A stretch of DNA of 64,000 nucleotides from PALSA-612 sp963791225. Its GTDB lineage: Bacteria; Actinomycetota; Thermoleophilia; Gaiellales; Gaiellaceae. The notes below the pieces were generated by a model that ran no database searches, was not told the origin of the DNA, and saw only the letters and a program-made list of their open reading frames with translations. The stretch lies in the NCBI GenBank assembly GCA_963791225.1, contig CAWBRV010000007.1, positions 310,001 through 374,000 on the forward strand, read 5' to 3'. This document shows positions 10,141 to 17,237 of the stretch, one piece after another (position 1 is the stretch's first letter; each line of letters opens with the position of its first letter). A program made the position numbers and the translations under genes.

Positions 10141-10728
10141 TCAGCAGCTCTTGATCACGCGCGCGAGGCCGGCTGCGCGGGCCCTGTAGCCCGGCGTGTT
10201 CGGGTGCACGCCGTCGGGTCCGAACCACTCCGGATGCGAGGCCGCCAGGCCTGCCCAGTCGAACACGTGGAGGTTCCGGTAGCGGACGTCGAGCGACTTC
10301 AGCGTGCCGTTGTAGCCGCTGTAGGAGATGCCCCCGTACGGCGGGCGGTTGATCGTCGACCAGATCACGCAGCGAGAGGGACCGGCGGCGCGGACGACTT
10401 CCCTGACGTAGCCCGCGAACCGGCTGACCGCGCCCGGGTCGTCGTTCGTCCCCAGGTCGACGACGACGACGCGCTCGAGCAGGCCCTCCCGGGCGCGTTC
10501 GTCGATCGACCACGCCCCCTGGGCCGCATGGCGGCTGACGGCGACCGTGCCGCGTAGCGTCCAGCCCGGCAGGTAGGTCGAGAGGTACCAGCCGGTGCCG
10601 ACCGCGAGCGAATCGCCATCGACGTAGAGCGTGCGCGACGCCGAGCGCCCGGGCAGCGCGAGCGCGCTTCCCGCCGAGCAAGCGGCGATGAGAACGAGCG
10701 CGAGAAGAAACCTGCCGCGAGTGGCCAT
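10141..10728 (-). CDS. Secreted SGNH/GDSL hydrolase
   Basis: 195 residues. The signal peptide MATRGRFLLALVLIAACSAG is followed by a minimal SGNH domain: TLYVDGDSLAVGTGW (nucleophile Ser), VVVDLGTNDDP (Asn block) and GPDGVHPNTPGY (Asp-x-x-His). It converges on the MBOAT/SGNH operon end, so a second esterase for the same surface polymer is plausible but inferred. ATG 10728 is preceded on the minus strand by TACCCT with a six-base gap, supporting this start. Confidence 0.85.
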   Translation of the reverse strand: MATRGRFLLALVLIAACSAGSALALPGRSASRTLYVDGDSLAVGTGWYLSTYLPGWTLRGTVAVSRHAAQGAWSIDERAREGLLERVVVVDLGTNDDPGAVSRFAGYVREVVRAAGPSRCVIWSTINRPPYGGISYSGYNGTLKSLDVRYRNLHVFDWAGLAASHPEWFGPDGVHPNTPGYRARAAGLARVIKSC

Positions 10729-10766
10729 CGCGCCAGGGTACCCACCGCGTCGGCCAAATCCTCCCT

Positions 10767-11744
10767 CTAGCTGAGGTTTTTCACGCGCGCGTAGGCAATA
10801 GCAACCGCGATCACGCCGATCAGGACGACGAACGCGCCGCGCACGAGCGCCGGTCGGCCGACCGCGGGGTAGTACTGGCGGAACGACACGAACGCAACCG
10901 TGCCGAGCGCACCGGCGGCAAGCCCGCCGAGGTGGCCGCCGATCGAGATGTTGGGCACGGCGAAGCTGAACGCGATGTTGATCACGATCAGCGTCATCGC
11001 CTGTCCCATCAATCGTCCCGTCGCGTGGTACTCGAGCACGAACAGCGCTCCGAGGATTCCGAAGATCGCGCCCGAGGCGCCCACGGTGACGCTGTTCGGG
11101 CTCAGGATCAGCGCGCCGGTCGAGCCCGCGAGGCCCGCGACGAGGTAGAGGAGTGCGAAGCGGGCGCGGCCGAGCGCCGCCTCGACGGGCTGTCCGAGCC
11201 ACCAGAGCGCGAGCATGTTCATCCCGAGGTGGATCGGGCCGTAGTGGAGGAACGCGGCCGTGATCAGCCTGTACCACTGACCGTGCTCGAGGCCGATCAG
11301 CGGGACGCCCTGCAGCTGCGTACCTGCGAGCGCTGCCTGCCCTATTCCCGCGTGTATGGGAACCAGCTGGTGCCCGGCATAGAAGCCGTTGATGACGAGT
11401 GCGCCGTGCTGGAAGATCCAGCCGGAGTCGCCGTTGATGCCGGATCCCGTCGCCAGCTCGGCCAGGTAGACGAGCACGTTCGCGATCACGAGCGCCCGGG
11501 TGACGCTGAACTCGGGGATCACGTAGCCGTGACGCGCCGCCGTCCGCCGCACGCGCTTGCCGGCGACCGAGGCGGGCTTCGTCGCCGCCGCCACCGCCCG
11601 CGGCTTCGCACCCGCGTGCTCCGGACAGCGGATGCCGACAGGCGCGACGGTCATGCAGTCGACGCAGATCGGCCGGCCGCATTCGGAGCACGAGAGCCCC
11701 GTCTCGCGGTCCGGATGGCGGTAGCAGTACCTCGGCTCGGCCAT
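10767..11744 (-). CDS. Rhomboid family intramembrane serine protease with N-terminal zinc finger
   Basis: 325 residues. The N-terminus holds a B-box-like zinc-binding segment (CYRHP, CSECGRPIC, CMTVAPVGIRC, EH). Rhomboid helices follow: HLGMNMLALWWLG, the catalytic Ser motif VGASGAIFGILGALFV, and the catalytic His helix ISIGGHLGGLAAG. It cleaves transmembrane substrates inside the membrane; targets are unknown. Start ATG 11744 lies in the palindrome CCATGG. A TACGCT box six bases upstream overlaps the TAGCGT box of the divergent comB gene. Confidence 0.93.
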   Translation of the reverse strand: MAEPRYCYRHPDRETGLSCSECGRPICVDCMTVAPVGIRCPEHAGAKPRAVAAATKPASVAGKRVRRTAARHGYVIPEFSVTRALVIANVLVYLAELATGSGINGDSGWIFQHGALVINGFYAGHQLVPIHAGIGQAALAGTQLQGVPLIGLEHGQWYRLITAAFLHYGPIHLGMNMLALWWLGQPVEAALGRARFALLYLVAGLAGSTGALILSPNSVTVGASGAIFGILGALFVLEYHATGRLMGQAMTLIVINIAFSFAVPNISIGGHLGGLAAGALGTVAFVSFRQYYPAVGRPALVRGAFVVLIGVIAVAIAYARVKNLS

Positions 11745-11749
11745 GGAGT

Positions 11750-11756
11750 TAGCGTA
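11750..11756. promoter_or_regulatory. Overlapping divergent -10 boxes (rhomboid / comB)
   Basis: The seven bases TAGCGTA read TAGCGT on the plus strand, eight bases before GTG 11764, and TACGCT on the minus strand, six bases before ATG 11744. One symmetrical element can therefore act as -10 for both genes, each giving a leaderless mRNA. Confidence 0.55.
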
Positions 11757-11763
11757 CGCGGCC

Positions 11764-12462
11764 GTGCGAGTCCACGTCGCGTTCACCCCGGCTGAGGAGG
11801 TGACGGCCCCCGTCGGAATCGTCGTCGACGTCCTGAGGGCCACCTCGACGATCACGCAGGCGCTCGCGGCGGGTTACCGGCGCGTCCTCTGCTGCGCCGA
11901 GGTCGACGAGGCGCGTGCGGTCGCGAAAGCCGAGGGCGGTGCCGTCCTCGGCGGCGAGCGAAAGACCGTGCGGATCGAGGGCTTCGACTTCGGCAACTCA
12001 CCGCGGGAGTTCGTCGAGCCGGCCGCGGAGACGCTCGTCCTCACGACGACGAACGGCACGAGGCTCCTGCTCGCCGCCGCCGAGCGCTGCGATCTCGTCC
12101 TCGTCGGCTCGCTACTCAACCTGGAGGCCGTGGCCCGGGCGGCCAGGGAGCAGGCCGTGGACGACGTCGCCGTCCTGTGCGCAGGCGTGAAGGGAGAGCT
12201 GGCGATCGACGACGCGTACTGCGCCGGCCGGATCGCGCTCGAGCTCGGCGGCGACCAGGCCGACTCTGCGGCAGCCGCGATCCGCCTCGCCGGCAGCTTC
12301 GCGAGCGCCGAGGAGGGGCTCTCGGCCTCGCAGAGCGCGCGCAATCTCCATGCGAGCGGGCTCGAGGACGACATCGCCTACTGCGCGCGGCTGAGCGTCC
12401 TGTCGGTCGTCCCGCGGTTCACGCGCATGCTCGGCCCGGCGGCAGAGGTCGCGCTCCTCTGA
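11764..12462 (+). CDS. comB: ComB family 2-phosphosulfolactate phosphatase
   Basis: 232 residues. ComB is a Mg-dependent phosphatase first described in coenzyme M synthesis and common in actinobacteria, where the physiological substrate is less clear. Recognisable stretches are VVDVLRATSTITQAL, GGERKTVRIEGFDFGNSP, VLTTTNGTRLLL and LCAGVKGELAIDDAYCAG. GTG 11764 is preferred to the in-frame ATG at 11743 because the latter shares its bases with the rhomboid start codon and a TAGCGT box precedes the GTG. The stop overlaps the start of the gamma-glutamyltransferase gene (TGATG). Confidence 0.88.
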   Translation: MRVHVAFTPAEEVTAPVGIVVDVLRATSTITQALAAGYRRVLCCAEVDEARAVAKAEGGAVLGGERKTVRIEGFDFGNSPREFVEPAAETLVLTTTNGTRLLLAAAERCDLVLVGSLLNLEAVARAAREQAVDDVAVLCAGVKGELAIDDAYCAGRIALELGGDQADSAAAAIRLAGSFASAEEGLSASQSARNLHASGLEDDIAYCARLSVLSVVPRFTRMLGPAAEVALL

Positions 12463-13895
12463 TGAGCTACCGGTTCGCCTTCGGCCGACCGCCCGCCGTT
12501 GCCGCGCGGGGCATGGTGGCGACGAGCCAGCCGCTCGCGACACGTGCCGGGCTGCGGATCCTCGAGCAGGGCGGCAACGCGGCCGACGCGGCGCTCGCGG
12601 CGGCGGCCGTCCTCTGTGTCACCGAGCCGATGTCGACGGGCATCGGTGGGGACTGCTTCGCGCTCGTCTGGCGCGACGGGCGGCTCGACGCGCTCGACGC
12701 CGCCGGTCCCGCGCCGCGCTCGGCGGAGCCGCTCGCCCCGGTCGCCGCCGACGGGCCGCGCTCGGTCACCGTGCCGGGCGCCGTCGCGGGCTGGGCCGAG
12801 CTCGCGGCCCGGCACGGCCGGCTCGGCCTCGACGTCTGCCTCGCCGCCGCGATCGACGCGGCGGAGCAGGGATTCGCGGTCGCACCGCGCACGGCGGAGA
12901 TCTGGCAGCGCGTGGGCGGCCCGCCCGAGCTCGGCCCGGCGCCGCGGGTCGGCGACGTCGTGCGTCTACCCGAGCTCGGCGCCACGCTCCGGCGTATCGC
13001 CGACGACGGTGCCGACGGCTTCTACCGCGGGCCGGTCGCGTCGGCGATCGTGGCGGCGAGCTGGCTCGAGGAGGAGGATCTGGCCGGGTTCGCTCCGCAA
13101 TGGGTCGAGCCGCTCCGTCTCACCTATCGCGGCACCGAGGTCGTCGAGCTGCCCCCGCCGACGCAGGGCGTCGTCGCGCTCGAGGCGCTCGGCCTCCTCG
13201 AGCGCTCGTCGCCGAGCCTCGCGAGCCGAGTCCGCTGCGTCAAGCTCGCCCTCGAGGACGGTCTCGCCCGCGTCCGCGACGGCGCGGACGTGTCCGAGCT
13301 GATCGACCCGGCCTACCTCGACCGCCGCCGGACCGGGGAGGAGGCGCCTGTGACCGAGCCGCCGGGCGGGACCGTCTATCTCTGCGTCGTCGACGAGGAC
13401 CGGATGGCCGTCTCCTTCATCCAGAGCCTGTTCGAGGCGTTCGGCTCCGGCGTCGTCGCGCCCGGCACGGGCGTTGCCTTGCAGAACCGGGGCGCCTGCT
13501 TCGCCGTCTCGGGCGCCGTCGAGCCGGGCCGCCGCCCGTACCACACGATCATCCCAGGCATGCTCTTCCGGGATGGCGCGCTGCTCGGGCCGTTCGGCGT
13601 GATGGGCGGCTTCATCCAGGCACAGGCGCACGCGCAGCTCGTCTCGGCGATCGTCGACGACGGCCTCGATCCGCAGGCGGCGCTCGACCGGCCCCGCTTC
13701 CGAGTCGACGGGGATCTCGTGCGCCTCGAGGAGGGCCTCTGGGAGCGCGACGCCGACCTCGAGCCGCTCGGCTACCGCACGGTGCGCGAGACGAACTCCT
13801 TCGGCTTCGGCGGCGGTCAGGCGATCCTCGTCCAAGGCGACGCGCTCGTCGGCGGCTCCGACCCGCGGAAAGACGGCTACGCCGCGGGGCTCTAG
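12462..13895 (+). CDS. Gamma-glutamyltransferase family protein
   Basis: 477 residues of an Ntn-hydrolase that transfers or hydrolyses gamma-glutamyl groups, e.g. from glutathione-like thiols. The N-terminal half has GMVATSQPLATRAGL, GGNAADAALAAAAV, STGIGGDCFALV and the VTVPGAVAGWAEL loop. The autocatalytic site is at GGTVYLCVVDEDRMAVSFIQ, whose Thr would become the N-terminal nucleophile of the small subunit. GVMGGFIQAQAH is the conserved C-terminal motif. No signal peptide is present, so it looks cytoplasmic. It shares a base with the comB stop codon and is probably translated from the same message. Confidence 0.92.
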   Translation: MSYRFAFGRPPAVAARGMVATSQPLATRAGLRILEQGGNAADAALAAAAVLCVTEPMSTGIGGDCFALVWRDGRLDALDAAGPAPRSAEPLAPVAADGPRSVTVPGAVAGWAELAARHGRLGLDVCLAAAIDAAEQGFAVAPRTAEIWQRVGGPPELGPAPRVGDVVRLPELGATLRRIADDGADGFYRGPVASAIVAASWLEEEDLAGFAPQWVEPLRLTYRGTEVVELPPPTQGVVALEALGLLERSSPSLASRVRCVKLALEDGLARVRDGADVSELIDPAYLDRRRTGEEAPVTEPPGGTVYLCVVDEDRMAVSFIQSLFEAFGSGVVAPGTGVALQNRGACFAVSGAVEPGRRPYHTIIPGMLFRDGALLGPFGVMGGFIQAQAHAQLVSAIVDDGLDPQAALDRPRFRVDGDLVRLEEGLWERDADLEPLGYRTVRETNSFGFGGGQAILVQGDALVGGSDPRKDGYAAGL

Positions 13896-13911
13896 CGCAT
13901 ACGATGCGGCT

Positions 13912-14109
13912 ATGGGACTAAAAGAGTGGTGGGAGGGTCGCCAGCAGAAGAAGCTCGAGCATCAGAACGAGGAGCTTCTGAAGGTGGCGGAGCATCCCCA
14001 ACAAGGCGTCACGGACAGCGGCACCGAGGATCTCGACGAGATCCGGACCGATCTGGGCACGTCGAAGATGGGCGAGATGTCCATGGACGACTCGAAGCGG
14101 ATCGAGTGA
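13912..14109 (+). CDS. Small hydrophilic protein of unknown function
   Basis: 65 residues, starting MGLKEWWEGRQQKKLEHQNE, then Asp/Glu-rich (GTEDLDEIRTDLGTSKMGEM). Highly charged, probably helical at the N-terminus, no membrane segment. ATG 13912 is preceded by TACGAT with a six-base gap, so it may have its own leaderless transcript despite lying 16 bp after the gamma-glutamyltransferase stop. Family not recognised. Confidence 0.6.
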   Translation: MGLKEWWEGRQQKKLEHQNEELLKVAEHPQQGVTDSGTEDLDEIRTDLGTSKMGEMSMDDSKRIE

Positions 14110-14131
14110 TCCGCTCGCAGCGCTCGCTGCC

Positions 14132-14494
14132 GTGATCGACAAGGTCAGCCTCGCGGCGAAGCTCGCGAGCTTCGACGAGCCGTGGCAGCCGAAGATCGTC
14201 GCCGAGCTGAACGACTCGTACGTGAAGGTCGTCAAGTTCGAGGGCGAGTTCGTGTGGCACCACCACGACGACGAGGACGAGCTCTTCCTCGTCGTCGTCG
14301 GCCGCATGCGCATGGAGTTCCGCGACGGTGACGTCGTCGTCGAGCCCGGCGAGCTGATCGTCGTCCCTCGCGGCGTCGAGCACCGCCCTGTCGCCGAGGG
14401 CGACTGCCAGGTCGTCCTGATCGAGCCGAAGACGACGCTGAACACCGGCAACGTCCGCAACGAGCGCACGGTCGACGAGCCAGAGCGAATCTAG
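14132..14494 (+). CDS. Single-domain cupin
   Basis: 120 residues of a mannose-isomerase-like cupin. Cupin motif 1 is WHHHDDEDELFLVVVGRMRM with the metal-binding His cluster and Glu, and motif 2 is PGELIVVPRGVEHRPVA with the final His. Metal-dependent binding or small-molecule catalysis is expected but no substrate can be named. GTG start 14132, 22 bp after the preceding small gene. Confidence 0.85.
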   Translation: MIDKVSLAAKLASFDEPWQPKIVAELNDSYVKVVKFEGEFVWHHHDDEDELFLVVVGRMRMEFRDGDVVVEPGELIVVPRGVEHRPVAEGDCQVVLIEPKTTLNTGNVRNERTVDEPERI

Positions 14495-14507
14495 CGCCCC
14501 GGCCTGC

Positions 14508-14513
14508 TACCCT
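14508..14513 (+). promoter_or_regulatory. TACCCT -10 box of the 13-codon micro-ORF
   Basis: TACCCT within TGCTACCCT (extended -10 type) lies nine bases before ATG 14523. The expected transcription start falls on or next to the ATG. Confidence 0.5.
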
Positions 14514-14522
14514 CGCGCAGTC

Positions 14523-14564
14523 ATGGATCGCTGGCTCGCGAGGATCTTCGGCCAGAACGGCTAG
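14523..14564 (+). CDS. 13-residue micro-ORF (MDRWLARIFGQNG)
   Basis: ATG followed by 12 codons and TAG. A -10-like TACCCT nine bases upstream would give a leaderless message. The TAG is followed immediately by a perfect 12-bp hairpin. This promoter, short peptide and hairpin layout resembles a leader-peptide attenuator for the GTPase gene that starts at 14682. The peptide has no run of one amino acid that would identify a signal, so function is unproven. Confidence 0.4.
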   Translation: MDRWLARIFGQNG

Positions 14565-14565
14565 T

Positions 14566-14602
14566 CCGCCGCTTCCCACCTAGGCGTCGAGGGAAGCGGC
14601 GG
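14566..14602 (+). terminator. 12-bp hairpin after the micro-ORF
   Basis: CCGCCGCTTCCC (14566-14577) pairs perfectly with GGGAAGCGGCGG (14591-14602) around a 13-nt loop. It begins one base after the micro-ORF stop codon and ends 80 bp before the GTPase start. No T-tract follows. Confidence 0.6.
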
Positions 14603-14681
14603 GAACGAGGACGCGAACTCGCGGCTGCGCTGCAGCCTGGGCTCGCGGCCCCTTCCCGCCTCGATCGGAAGGAGTGCCGCA

Positions 14682-15581
14682 GTGCCCATGCCTCATCGAA
14701 CCCAGATGCAGCTCATCAAACGCCGGCTCGTCGGCAAGGAGGGCTCGGAGCGCAACCGCGAGTTGCACGCGATCCTCGCCGAGCTGCCGAACTACAAGAA
14801 CGGCCCGTTCGCGGACATCCGCAAGTGGGTGAATGCGCAGATCGTCGAGAACCGCGCCCGCGGCCGCGTCCTCAACCGCGATTCGATCGCCGTGCGCCGG
14901 GAGGGCGCCGCGCAGATCGCGCTCGTCGGCCCGCCGAACGCGGGCAAGTCGTCGCTCCTGCAGGCGCTCTCTTCGATCCAGATCAAGACGGGCGACTACG
15001 CGTTCACGACGACACGGCCGGTGCCGGCGCTGACGCGCATCGGTGGCGTCCTCGTCCAGCTCGTCGAGATCCCGGGGTTGATCGAGGGCGCGCACGAGGA
15101 CCGCGGCGGCGGCCGGGCGCTCCTCGGCGTCCTCCGCGGCGCGGATGCGATCGTCTACTGCCACGCGTGCGGCTCGCCGCCCGGCGAGCTCGAGACCGTG
15201 CGGGCCGAGGTGGCGGCTGCGGGCATCGAGCTGCCGTCGATCGTCGCTGCGACGAAGGCCGACGATGCGCCGACGCCCCGACACCCCGACCTCGACGTCG
15301 TTCCCGTGTCGGTGCTCGACGACGCGAGCCTGGATCGCTTCCGCGATGCGGTGTGGCGGTTGACCGGGCTCGTCCGCGTGCACCTGCGGGACGGAGGCGA
15401 CCCGGTCGCGCTCCACCCGCCGGTGACGGTCGAGGACGTGGCGCACACGATCCACCACTCCCTCGGCGAGCGTTGCACGGGTGCGCGGGTATGGGGCGAG
15501 TCGGCGCGGTTCGCGGGCCAGCGGGTGGGGAGGACGCACGAGCTCGCAGACGGCGACTCGGTCGAGATCCTCGACCGCTGA
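14682..15581 (+). CDS. Obg/DRG-like GTPase with TGS domain
   Basis: 299 residues. A short helical N-terminus precedes the G domain: G1 GPPNAGKSSLLQALS, the switch region DYAFTTTRPVPALTRIGGV, G3-like VEIPGLIEGAHEDRGGGRAL, and G4-like AATKADD. A C-terminal TGS domain follows (HLRDGGDPVALHPPVTVEDV to HELADGDSVEILD). Such proteins act around ribosomes and stress responses. GTG 14682 has an upstream RBS (GGAAGGAG), so unlike many neighbours it is not leaderless. It lies downstream of the micro-ORF and hairpin. Confidence 0.9.
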   Translation: MPMPHRTQMQLIKRRLVGKEGSERNRELHAILAELPNYKNGPFADIRKWVNAQIVENRARGRVLNRDSIAVRREGAAQIALVGPPNAGKSSLLQALSSIQIKTGDYAFTTTRPVPALTRIGGVLVQLVEIPGLIEGAHEDRGGGRALLGVLRGADAIVYCHACGSPPGELETVRAEVAAAGIELPSIVAATKADDAPTPRHPDLDVVPVSVLDDASLDRFRDAVWRLTGLVRVHLRDGGDPVALHPPVTVEDVAHTIHHSLGERCTGARVWGESARFAGQRVGRTHELADGDSVEILDR

Positions 15582-15618
15582 CGATCGAGGACCCGCGCGA
15601 TGGCTTCGTAAAACATGG

Positions 15619-15656
15619 TTGACAGGAGAACGTGTGTTCGTATAGAACATACGTTC
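15619..15656 (+). promoter_or_regulatory. imuB promoter with two LexA (SOS) boxes
   Basis: A perfect -35 TTGACA (15619-15624), 16-bp spacer and -10 TATAGA (15641-15646) form the best sigma-70 promoter in the window. Box 1, GAACGTGTGTTC (15628-15639), fills the spacer. Box 2, GAACATACGTTC (15645-15656), covers the -10 end and the expected start of transcription. Both match the GAAC-N4-GTTC core of Gram-positive/actinobacterial LexA sites. The imuB GTG is at 15659. Confidence 0.85.
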
Positions 15657-15658
15657 CT

Positions 15659-16840
15659 GTGATCGCCTGCATCCTCATCCCGGGATTCGAGCTGCGGGCG
15701 GCGCTTCGGGAGCGGCCGCGCCTTGCGACCCGGGCGGCGGCGCTGGCTCCGCTCCCGGGGTCAGACCCCTTCGTCGGCGCGGTGACCGCGGCCGCCGAGG
15801 CAGCGGGCGTGCGGCCGGGCATGCGGCTCGGCGAGGCGCTCGGCATGTGCCCGTCGCTCGAGCTCGTCGAGCAGGATCTCGCCGAGGCCGGACTGGCCTG
15901 GGAGGCGGTCGTCCGCCGGCTCGAGGACGAGGGCTTCGCGATCGAGCCGGCCGGGCCGGGCTGCCTCTACTTCGACACGCGCTGCGTCGAGCGCCTCTAC
16001 GGCGGCGTCACCGGCGCGCTCCAGCGTGCGCTCTCCGCCCTCGGCTCCTCGTGGGATGCGCGGGCGGGTGCCGCGGAGCGGAAGTTCACCGCGCTCGCCG
16101 CCGCGTCGGTGGCGCGGGCCGGCCAGGCGCTCGTCGTCGAGGGCGAGCAGCCGTCGGAGTTCCTCGCGCCGCTGCCGCTCTCGCTGCTCCCACTCGACGA
16201 GAAGCGGTACGCCGAGCTCGAGGGCCTGGGGATGAAGACGGTGGGACAGCTTGCGTCGCTTCCGGGCTCCGCGGTCGCGGAGCGTCTGGGACAGGACGGA
16301 CGGCGAGCGTGGAGCCTGGCGCGGGGAGGGGACAGACGTCGCGTCAGGCCCCGCCGCCCTCCGGCCGAGATCGTCGAGCGGCTCGAGTTCGGCGAGGCGG
16401 TCGGCAACGAGCTCACGCTGCGGCGGGCGCTCGCCACGCTCGTCGAGCGGACGCTCGGGCGGCCGGAGCGCGCCGATCGCGCCGTGCGCAAGCTCGCGCT
16501 CTCGGCGCGGCTCGTCGGCGGCGGCTCCTGGCGACGGTCGCTGACGCTGCGCGAGCCGACGGCGGACCGGGAGCGGCTGCGGATCGCGCTGGGCCCGAAG
16601 CTGGCCGAGCTGCCGGCGCCCGCGACGTCGATCGGGCTCGAGCTCGTCGAGCTCGCCGAGTGGACGGGCCAGCAGCTCGAGCTCGTCCGGCCGGAAGGCG
16701 CGCGGTCGGGCAGCCGGTTGAAAGAAGGCCTTCGCCAGGTGCGTGCAAGCGCAGGCGCGGGTGCGGTGTGCACTGTCGTCGAGGTCGCCCCGTGGTCGCG
16801 GATTCCCGAGCGCCGAGCGCTGCTCGTCCCACGCGACTGA
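15659..16840 (+). CDS. imuB: ImuB-like Y-family DNA polymerase subunit
   Basis: 393 residues. It begins IACILIPGFELRAALRERP and contains the Y-family fold segments GMRLGEALGMCPSLELVEQD, CLYFDTRCVERLYGGV, and an HhH-like GMKTVGQLASLPGSAVAERLG. The C-terminal half is an ImuB-type little-finger and tail. ImuB proteins lack normal polymerase activity and bridge DnaE2 to the sliding clamp during error-prone repair. GTG 15659 is chosen because the longer in-frame start would run through the SOS boxes. No imuA' gene is seen upstream. DUF6504 overlaps the 3' end. Confidence 0.85.
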   Translation: MIACILIPGFELRAALRERPRLATRAAALAPLPGSDPFVGAVTAAAEAAGVRPGMRLGEALGMCPSLELVEQDLAEAGLAWEAVVRRLEDEGFAIEPAGPGCLYFDTRCVERLYGGVTGALQRALSALGSSWDARAGAAERKFTALAAASVARAGQALVVEGEQPSEFLAPLPLSLLPLDEKRYAELEGLGMKTVGQLASLPGSAVAERLGQDGRRAWSLARGGDRRRVRPRRPPAEIVERLEFGEAVGNELTLRRALATLVERTLGRPERADRAVRKLALSARLVGGGSWRRSLTLREPTADRERLRIALGPKLAELPAPATSIGLELVELAEWTGQQLELVRPEGARSGSRLKEGLRQVRASAGAGAVCTVVEVAPWSRIPERRALLVPRD

Positions 16841-17064
16841 ACGAGCCGAGGCCGGCGCTCGTCCAGATCGGTTTCGACGGGACGCCGCGCGACGTCAACC
16901 GCCACCCGGTGATGCTCGTGCGCGAGGAATGGCGTGTCGTCGACCGCTGGTGGACTGACGACCCCGTCGGCCGCCGCTACTTCGACCTCGTCCTCGAAGG
17001 CGGCGAGCGCTGCGTCGTCTACCGCGACGTGGAACGAGGGGAATGGTTCACGCAAAGGGCCTGA
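16792..17064 (+). CDS. DUF6504 family protein, mutasome-associated
   Basis: About 90 residues from GTG 16792, overlapping imuB by 49 bases in another frame; a shorter form starting near 16837 is possible. The core is PALVQIGFDGTPRDVNRHPV, then LVREEWRVVDRWWTDD and a CVVYRDVERGEWF ending. This resembles the short SH3-like proteins encoded between imuB and dnaE2 in actinobacteria. Position directly after imuB supports a role with the mutasome, but no activity can be deduced. dnaE2 itself begins 1.9 kb downstream. Confidence 0.65.
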   Translation: MVADSRAPSAARPTRLNEPRPALVQIGFDGTPRDVNRHPVMLVREEWRVVDRWWTDDPVGRRYFDLVLEGGERCVVYRDVERGEWFTQRA

Positions 17065-17102
17065 AGCAGCCACGTCCCCACACGGCATGGCTCGTCCCAT
17101 AT

Positions 17103-17213
17103 CCCCACCCAGGGTGGGGAGAAGACCACCCGCCACCCGCGGTGAGCGTACCGGGGAAAGACGCACGCGGCTGTGCCGAAAATGCAACAAAAGCGTGCAC
17201 TTCCGTCCACAGC
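17103..17213 (+). repeat. Structured intergenic repeat, copy 2
   Basis: Same element as 1353-1464. A perfect odd palindrome TCCCCACCC A GGGTGGGGA (17102-17120) opens it. The 22-nt block at 17129-17150 is identical to copy 1. CTGTGCCG (17171-17178) and TCCACAGC (17206-17213) keep the exact spacing. CGGCTGTG (17168-17175) pairs with CACAGCCG (17208-17215) over 8 bp. It fills the gap between DUF6504 and the convergent cupin gene. Confidence 0.7.
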
Positions 17214-17237
17214 CGCTGGAGCGGACGTGTCCCAGGC

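Noticed and set aside
17019..17210. Minus-strand frame sharing the peptide YAHRGWR with another at 379-1740
   Set aside because: The shared peptide is the translation of the repeated RNA-like element, not a protein family.
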